NCBI RefSeq assembly: GCF_900169175.1
Contig: NZ_FXZM01000004.1
Coordinates: forward strand, 1-64,000
From: Brevibacterium jeotgali
GTDB lineage: Bacteria; Actinomycetota; Actinomycetes; Actinomycetales; Brevibacteriaceae
Direction of reading: 5' to 3'
Length of the DNA: 64,000 nucleotides
The notes below the pieces were generated by a model, which was not told the origin of the DNA, searched no databases, and saw only the letters and a program-made list of their open reading frames with translations. Position numbers and translations under genes: made by a program. This document shows positions 1-5,931 of the stretch, piece after piece. Positions within the stretch are counted from its first letter, which is position 1. Each line of letters begins with the position of its first letter.

Positions 1-254
1 CTGATGAGGAGGCTGTGACGTTGGCGAATGACACGCCGTTCGGTCTGGGTTCTGCGGTGTTCTCTGATGATCTGGAGCGTGCGGAGCGTGTGGGTTCGAA
101 GATCGAGGCGGGGATGGTGTTCCTGAACTCGCCGGAGGGTTCGCGTGAGCATCTGCCGTTCGGTGGTGTGAAGCGTTCGGGTGTGGGTCGTGAGTTGGGG
201 CCGTTGGCGATGGATGAGTTCGTCAATAAGCAGTTGGTCTACACGAAGCACTGA
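1..254 (+). CDS. Aldehyde dehydrogenase family protein, C-terminal end (partial)
   Basis: This is the last 84 or so codons of a gene that begins before the window. The reading frame enters at base 3 and ends at TGA 252-254. It encodes the ALDH C-terminal signature: a conserved LANDTPFGLG block, then FGGVKRSGVGRELG, which in the family lines the cofactor and oligomer interface, and a final FVNKQ segment. This pattern is typical of NAD(P)-dependent succinate-semialdehyde or betaine-type dehydrogenases that oxidise an aldehyde to an acid. The catalytic Cys and Glu lie upstream and are not visible, so the substrate cannot be named. A strong hairpin follows at 291-332, so the gene ends its transcription unit. 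It sits just before an alcohol dehydrogenase, which fits a shared alcohol-aldehyde-acid route (inference). Confidence 0.93.
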   Translation, partial: DEEAVTLANDTPFGLGSAVFSDDLERAERVGSKIEAGMVFLNSPEGSREHLPFGGVKRSGVGRELGPLAMDEFVNKQLVYTKH

Positions 255-290
255 CCACGAAGGCCGGCTGACACTGCCAGTCGCGGCGAC

Positions 291-332
291 AGAAGGCGGG
301 TCTTCGGCAGTTCGGCTGAAGACCCGCCTTCT
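291..332 (+). terminator. Intrinsic-type hairpin after the aldehyde dehydrogenase
   Basis: A perfect 15-bp inverted repeat: the arm AGAAGGCGGGTCTTC at 291-305 pairs with GAAGACCCGCCTTCT at 318-332 across a 12-nt loop. It lies 37 nt after the stop codon. No long T-run follows, which is usual in high-GC genomes. Confidence 0.85.
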
Positions 333-455
333 GATTGGCGCACAGGATCGGTTCGTGAGTCTGTGCCGCGGCCGCTTTGATTCCGCCGCTATCGTGGGGG
401 AGTTCCCACAGTGCACGAGTCACAGACCGCGCCCGTCACCACGGAGGAGACCACG

Positions 456-1568
456 ATGAAGATCACCGGCGCAGTACTCGATTCCGTCGGCACTGCAGAG
501 CGGCCGTATGCGGACAGCATGCCCCTGCGGATCGTCGACCTCGAGCTCGACGGACCGGGGCCGGACGAGGTGCTCATCAAGGTGCGCGCAGCGGGACTCT
601 GTCACTCGGACCTGTCCGTCGTCGACGGCAACCGGCCGCGGCCCACACCGATGCTCCTGGGCCATGAGGCCTCGGGCGTGGTGGAGAAGGTGGGGGAGAA
701 CGTCACGGACCTGACGGTCGGCCAGCAGGTGAGCACCGTCTTCCTGCCGCGCTGCGGCGAGTGCGAGAACTGCCGCACGAACGGCAAGCTGCCGTGCATC
801 CCCGGCACCGCGGTCAACAACGCGGGCACGCTGGTGGGCGATCACATGCGCCTCCACGACGGCGACGACGAGGTCTTCCATCACGTAGGCGTCTCCGGAT
901 TCGCGACGCACGCGGTGCTGCACCGCAGCTCCGTCGTACCGGTGGGCGATGATGTGCCGCCGGAGATCGCCGCGGTCTTGGGCTGCGCCGTGCTGACGGG
1001 TGGCGGCGCCGTCCTCAACGCGGGCGACCCGCAGGACGGCGACGCCCTCATGATCGTGGGGCTGGGCGGTGTCGGAATGGCCGCACTCATCACAGCGGTG
1101 TCGCTGAAGAAGGGGAAGGTCATCGGCGTCGACGCCAATGAGTCCAAGCTGACCCGTGCGAAGGAGCTGGGGGCCGACGAGGTGTACACGCCCGCGCAGC
1201 TGGAGGAGAACGGTGTGAAGGCGCCCATCGTCATCGAGGCCGCGGGCCACCCGAAGGCCTTCGAGACGGCGTTCAAGGCGACCGGCGTGGGAGGGAGGAC
1301 GGTGACGGTCGGTCTGCCCTCGCCCCAGGCGGAGTCGACGATCACGCCGCTCACGCTCACGGCGGAGGCGCGCACGGTCGTGGGCTCCTACCTGGGCTCG
1401 GCCGTTCCCGCGAAGGACATCCCCGTCTACGAGAAGCTGTGGCGCGACGAGGGCCTGCCCGTCGACGAGCTCATCTCCTCGACGATCACGCTCGACGAGA
1501 TCAACACGGCGCTCGACAAGCTGGCCGACGGCGAGGCCGTGCGCCAGGTCATCCTCTTCGAGGACTGA
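456..1568 (+). CDS. Zinc-dependent MDR alcohol dehydrogenase
   Basis: A 370-residue medium-chain dehydrogenase that should oxidise an alcohol to an aldehyde, or the reverse, with NAD(P). Near the N-terminus GLCHSDL carries the catalytic-zinc cysteine and GHEASGVV the catalytic GHE motif. The structural-zinc loop CGECENCRTNGKLPC has all four cysteines. The Rossmann motif is GLGGVGMAA near residue 205. The start at 456 is chosen because GGAGGA lies at 443-448. An upstream in-frame GTG at 411 would add 15 unrelated residues. Length matches the class III-like bacterial ADH group. The neighbour upstream is an aldehyde dehydrogenase end, separated by a terminator, so the two may act in sequence but are not clearly cotranscribed. 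Substrate unknown. Confidence 0.92.
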   Translation: MKITGAVLDSVGTAERPYADSMPLRIVDLELDGPGPDEVLIKVRAAGLCHSDLSVVDGNRPRPTPMLLGHEASGVVEKVGENVTDLTVGQQVSTVFLPRCGECENCRTNGKLPCIPGTAVNNAGTLVGDHMRLHDGDDEVFHHVGVSGFATHAVLHRSSVVPVGDDVPPEIAAVLGCAVLTGGGAVLNAGDPQDGDALMIVGLGGVGMAALITAVSLKKGKVIGVDANESKLTRAKELGADEVYTPAQLEENGVKAPIVIEAAGHPKAFETAFKATGVGGRTVTVGLPSPQAESTITPLTLTAEARTVVGSYLGSAVPAKDIPVYEKLWRDEGLPVDELISSTITLDEINTALDKLADGEAVRQVILFED

Positions 1569-1580
1569 GTCAGACGGCGG

Positions 1581-1640
1581 ACTGATCCGGGGCTGACTGA
1601 TCCGGGGCTGACTGATCCGGGGCTGACTGATCCGGGGCGG
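1581..1640. repeat. Four tandem 15-bp units after the alcohol dehydrogenase
   Basis: The unit ACTGATCCGGGGCTG occurs three times exactly and a fourth time with its last bases changed to GGCGG. It begins 12 nt after the ADH stop codon. The fourth unit forms the left arm of the hairpin at 1629-1660, so the repeat looks like a duplicated terminator arm. Confidence 0.9.
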
Positions 1641-1660
1641 CTGCGCAGCCGCCCCGGATC
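1629..1660. terminator. Perfect 32-bp palindrome between convergent genes
   Basis: GATCCGGGGCGGCTGC at 1629-1644 is followed directly by its exact reverse complement at 1645-1660. It sits between the ADH stop (1568) and the convergent stop of the solute-binding gene (1670), so it probably works as a bidirectional terminator. Confidence 0.8.
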
Positions 1661-1669
1661 ACTGCGCGG

Positions 1670-2947
1670 TCACTCCGGACGGTGAGCCATCGCTCCGGAT
1701 TCGTAGACCTTCTCGCCGAGAGGGCGGAAGTCGGTGCTGTCCGCGTCGTACCACTCGTCGAGGTCGGCGAGGTCGCCGTCATCGGTGTAGCCGAGGTCGC
1801 TCACGACCCCCGCCCACGTGTCTGCGCTCTCCTGGAGCTGCTCGCGCAGCTCTTCGTCGACGACGCCGTCCGCGATGAGCCCGTCGACGAGCTCTTCCTG
1901 CGTGCTGAGGATGTTGTCCTCGACGTCCTGATCGATCTCAGTGACCGACCCGCCGGCCTCCCGCACGTCGGCTACCGCGTCAGCGCTGGAGGCGACCATC
2001 GCGGAGATCTGACCGTGGAACCAGTCGAGGTTCGCGGCGTCGAAGATGATCTGCTGGTACGGCAGCGGCAGCTGCTCGAAGCTGGAACCCGCCACATGGC
2101 CGGCCGTCACGGCTCCGGTCATCCGCTCCTCCCCGAACGTCGAGACGTGCGGAGCGGCTTCGAGGATTCCGGTGGAGCCTGCGACCATCCCCTGGATGAA
2201 GGTGCAGTCGACTGTGCTCCGCTGCAGTGCTTCGAAGGTCTCGCCGTACTCCATGGAGACCGGTGAGGCGCCGAGGTTCTCAGAGATCGGCGTCTGCGCC
2301 GACCCGCCGATGCGGATCTGGCGCCCCTGCCAGTCTTCGGCCGACGTTCCTTCGGCGTTGCAGGCGGCCCAGTAGTTGCCGGACGACACCAGTGGGTTCA
2401 GAGGGACCAGGCCCTTCGACTCGTACTCGTCGATCACTTCGGGGTGATTCCACGCCGCTTCACTCATCTGCGCCTGCGTGATGGCCTCACCGGTGAGCGG
2501 TCCGGCGCTCGTGTAGTGGCTGAGCTTGTTGTAGGCGTCGACGAGGGGGTACTCGCTGGGGAAGTAGATGGGGACGCTGTAGGCGAGGTCCAGTCGGCCG
2601 TCGGCCAGTGCGTCGTCGACCTCAGGGTACTTGGCGATGGACTGCCCCCATGCCACGTCGAAGCTGATCTTGCCGTCTGAGCGCTCCTCCACGGCGTCCA
2701 TGAAGGACTGCTCCGCCACTGCGGCCGCGGCATCGGGGGACGCGGCGTAGGGCTGGATGGTGAGCGTGACCGGGTCGAGGTCCGCGATCGCGGTGTCGAC
2801 ATCGGACTGAGCGGCCGCGTAGTCGAAACCGCCTGCGGTTCCTCCGCCCCCACCGCTCCCGACGGCTCCTCCGCACGCGCTGAGGAGAGCGAGGGCCGCG
2901 GTGGCTGCGCATGCCGACAGGATCGGCCGGTGGATCTGAGTATTCAT
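1670..2947 (-). CDS. TRAP transporter solute-binding lipoprotein (DctP family), orphan
   Basis: A 425-residue secreted lipoprotein. The N-terminal signal ends in the lipobox LSAC, followed by a Gly-rich linker, so it should be lipid-anchored outside the membrane. The body has DctP-family features: a middle block with RIRIGG, then NLGASPVSMEYGETFEALQRSTVD, that in this family contacts the carboxylate ligand and the gating helix. In TRAP systems this protein hands organic acids to DctQ/DctM membrane subunits. No such membrane genes are next to it here, although a TAXI-type TRAP system lies at 33.8-37.1 kb. Start at 2947 is supported by AAGGAG 7 nt upstream. It is convergent with the ADH gene. 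Ligand unknown; the adjacent dehydrogenases suggest a small oxygenated compound (weak inference). Confidence 0.88.
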   Translation of the reverse strand: MNTQIHRPILSACAATAALALLSACGGAVGSGGGGGTAGGFDYAAAQSDVDTAIADLDPVTLTIQPYAASPDAAAAVAEQSFMDAVEERSDGKISFDVAWGQSIAKYPEVDDALADGRLDLAYSVPIYFPSEYPLVDAYNKLSHYTSAGPLTGEAITQAQMSEAAWNHPEVIDEYESKGLVPLNPLVSSGNYWAACNAEGTSAEDWQGRQIRIGGSAQTPISENLGASPVSMEYGETFEALQRSTVDCTFIQGMVAGSTGILEAAPHVSTFGEERMTGAVTAGHVAGSSFEQLPLPYQQIIFDAANLDWFHGQISAMVASSADAVADVREAGGSVTEIDQDVEDNILSTQEELVDGLIADGVVDEELREQLQESADTWAGVVSDLGYTDDGDLADLDEWYDADSTDFRPLGEKVYESGAMAHRPE

Positions 2948-2999
2948 GTTTCTCCTTCGAAACAGAGCGAACGTTCAGCAAGTGCGTCTGAGCACAGAG

Positions 3000-3005
3000 A
3001 ATATA
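3000..3005 (-). promoter_or_regulatory. Candidate -10 element for the solute-binding lipoprotein
   Basis: TATATT on the minus strand, preceded by TGCTGG, lies 53 nt before the start codon in the 128-nt gap upstream. No well-spaced -35 is evident, so it may be an extended -10 promoter. Tentative. Confidence 0.3.
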
Positions 3006-3075
3006 CCAGCACAGGACTGTTGAAGGAGCAATCAGCGGGGGACTGCGTGAGACGACGACTGCCGCGCGGGAGTTG

Positions 3076-3708
3076 CTACACCTCGGTGAGTCCCGGCCCC
3101 GTGTCGAAGCGTTCGGCGAGCTGAGCGCGCAGCCGCTTGGCCTCGGCCTGGCGGTCGGCCTCAGCGCGCTCCTCCTCGCCGGGCTGGGAGGGTCCGTCTG
3201 CTGCTCCTGCGGCCACGGCCTCGGCGAGTGCGTGGAACGCATCCGTCATGCGATCGGCCGGAAGCTCCGGGCCCGAGGCGAATGCCGGCTTCTCGGTCCC
3301 CGCCGCCTCCTGGTAGGCGCGGGTCGCCTTCGCCGCGCTGATCAGTGCGCTCGAATGCACCGGCTTCCGCTGCCCCGGCTTGCCGCCCAGGCCCCACGTG
3401 ACGACGGATTCGACCTGGAGCTCCAGCATCTGATCGTCCGGGAGCCGCAGACGCTTGGGCAGAGTCTCTGCGAAGCGGGCATGTGCGGCGGGGTCGGTGG
3501 GGCCGTGCTGCCAGGCTTCGAAGCCCGCATCGACGACGCGGCGGCCGTTCCACTCCTCCAGCCAGCCGGTCACGAAGAACAGCAGCATGAGGGCGCTCGA
3601 CTTGTCGATGCCCGGCTCGCTGAAGCGGGCGTGGGCGACTACCTGGTCGGAGGTGAGCGTGGTGAGTGGTGCCGGCTGGTCGGAGGGGTCGGGTGGGGGA
3701 GACGTCAT
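3076..3708 (-). CDS. Panacea (DUF4065, SocA-like) domain protein
   Basis: A 210-residue cytoplasmic protein. Residues about 20-95 resemble the Panacea/SocA fold: a helix with KSSALMLLFFVTGWLEEWNG, then GFEAWQHGPTDP, which corresponds to the family's conserved FEAW-x-x-GP hallmark. Panacea domains are known as antitoxin or protease-adaptor modules, often in toxin-antitoxin pairs, but also occur alone. The C-terminal third is charged and Ala/Glu/Arg-rich (EEERAEADRQAEAKRLR), probably helical. No small toxin gene is adjacent; the divergent neighbour is a metal-chaperone GTPase. The start at 3708 is the first ATG of the conserved part. The same frame stays open upstream opposite the GTPase gene, but that part is antisense shadow. 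The family call rests on motif resemblance only. Confidence 0.6.
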   Translation of the reverse strand: MTSPPPDPSDQPAPLTTLTSDQVVAHARFSEPGIDKSSALMLLFFVTGWLEEWNGRRVVDAGFEAWQHGPTDPAAHARFAETLPKRLRLPDDQMLELQVESVVTWGLGGKPGQRKPVHSSALISAAKATRAYQEAAGTEKPAFASGPELPADRMTDAFHALAEAVAAGAADGPSQPGEEERAEADRQAEAKRLRAQLAERFDTGPGLTEV

Positions 3709-3760
3709 GCGCCCATTGTCTCGCGTGGCAGGGGAGATGCGAGGCAGTGGGCGCAGAACC

Positions 3761-3851
3761 ATGGTCCGCACGCTCATGGTCTGCTCGCCCGTGGTCCGAC
3801 TTCCGTGGTCCGCACGCCCGCGGTCCGCACGCCCGCGGTCGTCTGTGGTCC
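3761..3851. repeat. Imperfect tandem repeats in a divergent promoter region
   Basis: The phrase GTGGTCCGCACGCCC and close variants recur about five times (for example CGGTCCGCACGCCCG twice at about 3806-3838) between the two divergent genes. Copies differ by several bases. Function unknown; it may simply be replication-slippage expansion. Confidence 0.55.
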
Positions 3852-3873
3852 CACGTCCGCGGCCGCGGACGTG
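3852..3873. promoter_or_regulatory. Perfect 22-bp palindrome just upstream of the CobW-like gene
   Basis: CACGTCCGCGG at 3852-3862 is followed directly by its exact reverse complement. It ends 18 nt before the GTG start at 3892, where an operator or a leader hairpin could act. It does not resemble the AT-rich Zur box known from actinobacteria, so any regulator is unidentified. Confidence 0.45.
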
Positions 3874-3891
3874 CCCGTATCCTGAGGAGCT

Positions 3892-5265
3892 GTGAGCCGC
3901 ACGTCCTGGAACCCTGCCGTCCCCGTCATCCTGCTGACCGGATACCTGGGTGCGGGCAAGACGAGCATCCTCAACCACCTGCTGCGGCACCCCGGATCCC
4001 GTGTGGGAGTCGTCGTCAACGACTTCGGCGACCTCAACGTCGATGCGGGGCTGGTCGCCGGACAGGTCGACGAGCCGGTCTCGATCGCCGGCGGTTGCGT
4101 GTGCTGCCTCAGCGACACGAGCGCGCTCGAAGGAGCGCTGGCGTCTCTTGCCGATCCGCGCCTGGAGCTCGATGCGATCATCGTCGAGGCGAGCGGGATC
4201 GCGGAGCCCCTCACGCTCGCGCGGATGGTGAGCCAGTGGGGACGGCATCGATTCCACCTCGCGGGTGTGGTCGACATCGTCGATGCGCTCATGCACGAGG
4301 AGACCGTCGATACCGGATCCATGCCGCCCATGCGATATGCGGCGACGACGCTGGTGGTCGTCAACAAGCTCGACCTCCTGCCGGTGGACGAGCGCGAGGC
4401 CGCCGTCGAGGCGATCCGTCGGCGCGTGCACCAGCGCAATCCTCGCGTCCTCGTGACGGGAACCGTGTTCGGTCGGCTTGACCCGGCACTCATCGTGGAT
4501 GCGGGCGCGGTGCACGGGCGCGCCGGGCCGGACAGGAGCGCTGTGTCGGACGGGGGCGCTGCGCCGGACGGGGGCAGTGTGCCGGGTGGGAGCGGTGTGC
4601 CTGACGGGGGCAGTGTGCTCGAGGGGAGTGCGGACGAGCCGATCGGGGTCACCGAGGTGCAGGGTGAACTGCCCGTCTGGGACCTGCTCCGCCAGGAGTA
4701 CTCGGAGCGGGAGGCCGCAGCGTTGGCGGGAATCGACCAGCGAGGGGTCCCGCATCGCCACGCCCGCTCTGTGACAGTGCGTCTCGAAGGATGTGCAGAT
4801 CCGGCCGGCGTCCTGGACTTCGTGGAGGACCCGCCACCGGGCGTCTACCGAGTGAAGGGGACCATCGCGGTCGCGGACGGGAAGGCGATCCGGAGGTTCA
4901 TCGTGCAGGCGGTCGGCCCGAGCGTGTACGTGTCCGCGGCGCCGGAGCGAGCGGCGAGCGCGCGGGATCACAGCGCTCATCGCGCCCACGACGACCATGG
5001 CAGCCACGACACTCACGACCGGCAGGTCACGAGTTCGCTCGTGGCGATCGGCGAGGACTTCGACGAGGACGCGGTCCACGCGACCCTGCACGCCGTGATG
5101 ACACCAGCCTCCGGCCCCGCCGGCGCACGCGGGAGTGCGGGCGAGGCCGCCGGTCCGGACGGAGACGTGGGATCGGCGCGATCCGGCGCGAGCGGCCTCG
5201 GCGGCGGGGTCCGGATCCCGACCGGCCTCGACCGGCTGGACCGATACGTGCGTCTCCACAGCTGA
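3892..5265 (+). CDS. CobW/COG0523-family GTP-binding metal chaperone
   Basis: A 457-residue P-loop GTPase of the group that delivers zinc or other metals to client enzymes. The Walker A motif is GYLGAGKTS near residue 20. The family's metal site CxCC appears as GGCVCC near residue 66. Asp/Glu switch residues follow in IIVEASGIAEP, and the guanine motif is NKLD. The CobW C-terminal domain occupies about residues 285-345. A His-rich stretch (HSAHRAHDDHGSHDTH, about 363-378) is typical of metal-binding tails in this family. Between the GTPase and C-terminal domains lies a low-complexity linker built of five hexapeptide repeats (4531-4620). GTG start at 3892 follows GAGGAG very closely and gives the family's usual N-terminus. 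Metal specificity is not deducible. Confidence 0.9.
   Translation: MSRTSWNPAVPVILLTGYLGAGKTSILNHLLRHPGSRVGVVVNDFGDLNVDAGLVAGQVDEPVSIAGGCVCCLSDTSALEGALASLADPRLELDAIIVEASGIAEPLTLARMVSQWGRHRFHLAGVVDIVDALMHEETVDTGSMPPMRYAATTLVVVNKLDLLPVDEREAAVEAIRRRVHQRNPRVLVTGTVFGRLDPALIVDAGAVHGRAGPDRSAVSDGGAAPDGGSVPGGSGVPDGGSVLEGSADEPIGVTEVQGELPVWDLLRQEYSEREAAALAGIDQRGVPHRHARSVTVRLEGCADPAGVLDFVEDPPPGVYRVKGTIAVADGKAIRRFIVQAVGPSVYVSAAPERAASARDHSAHRAHDDHGSHDTHDRQVTSSLVAIGEDFDEDAVHATLHAVMTPASGPAGARGSAGEAAGPDGDVGSARSGASGLGGGVRIPTGLDRLDRYVRLHS
4531..4620 (+). repeat. Five in-frame 18-bp repeats in the CobW-like linker
   Basis: The units encode DRSAVS, DGGAAP, DGGSVP, GGSGVP and DGGSVL in succession. They sit exactly between the GTPase and C-terminal domains, so length variation here should be tolerated. 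Confidence 0.85.
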
Positions 5266-5789
5266 GGAAAGACCGGCCCCTGCCGCCGGCCCCGGCCGTT
5301 CCCTGCCGGCCCCGGCCGTTCCCGGCCGTTCCCTGCCGCGAGGGACACTCGAGCGGTTCGAAGGACGGGTGCCCACGGCCTGCCCTCGAACCGTCAGACC
5401 GTCCCTCGCGGAAGCGGGCGCGTGGCCTCCCGAATCCGTGCGCCGCACCTCGGTGCGGAAACCCGCATATCCTGCGAGTGGACCAACCGGTGGACCAAGG
5501 GCCGGGGACTCCAGGTCGCTCTCGCGGCGCCGCTCACGACAACAATCGTCCTTGTCTTGTCGACTCGTTCCCTCGGCGACGCGAAGACCTGGAAAGCGGG
5601 TCTGCCGTAATCGAAGTTCGTGGACGTTTCCTCCTGATACGGTGCATGAGAGCCCTTTTGCTGGCCGGTTCCGCGCCTGAATCGTACCCCGGCGCCCAAT
5701 ACACGCTGTGTCTCCACATGGCAAGCACGATCCGGCCACGGGCGGTGTTCCGGCTCGGGTGCAGCCCCCTTGCGGGTTCCCACGAGTAG
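5266..5789. other. Long intergenic stretch with GC-rich repeats and nested hairpins
   Basis: This 0.5-kb stretch has no convincing gene. It begins with GCCGGCCCCGGCCGTTCCCT-type repeats (about 5283-5335). A composite hairpin follows: CGCGAGGGAC at 5337-5346 pairs with GTCCCTCGCG at 5401-5410, and inside it CGGTTCGA at 5354-5361 pairs with TCGAACCG at 5386-5393. A small hairpin CCGCAC-CTCG-GTGCGG lies at 5443-5458. Several open frames exist, including one on the minus strand at 5534-5866, but none has a ribosome site or recognisable protein. The hairpin may terminate the CobW-like transcript or form a structured leader for the next gene. Confidence 0.6.
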
Positions 5790-5818
5790 TTGAAGACCTT
5801 TCGCGGTTCGGATAAGAA
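5790..5818 (+). promoter_or_regulatory. Sigma-70-type promoter for the first LuxR regulator
   Basis: TTGAAG at 5790-5795 and TAAGAA at 5813-5818 are separated by exactly 17 nt. The predicted start near 5825 gives a leader of about 107 nt before the ATG at 5932. Confidence 0.6.
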
Positions 5819-5931
5819 TGCGTGCACCGGACACTGTTCGGTCGATGCCTGCGTGTCTGTGCTCATGCCCGCAGGTCGGGTGAGACCCCTTCATCCGTCG
5901 GCCTGTCTGGACTGAACATGGAGGTTCTGTC

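Noticed and set aside
3709..5739. Very long minus-strand open frame extending upstream of the Panacea-like gene, opposite the CobW-like gene
   Set aside because: It lies antisense to a well-supported GTPase, is Arg/Pro/His-rich with no domains, and arises from the high GC third-position bias.
5534..5866. A 110-codon minus-strand frame in the long gap before the first regulator
   Set aside because: No convincing ribosome site, no recognisable protein, and it overlaps the good promoter at 5790-5818.
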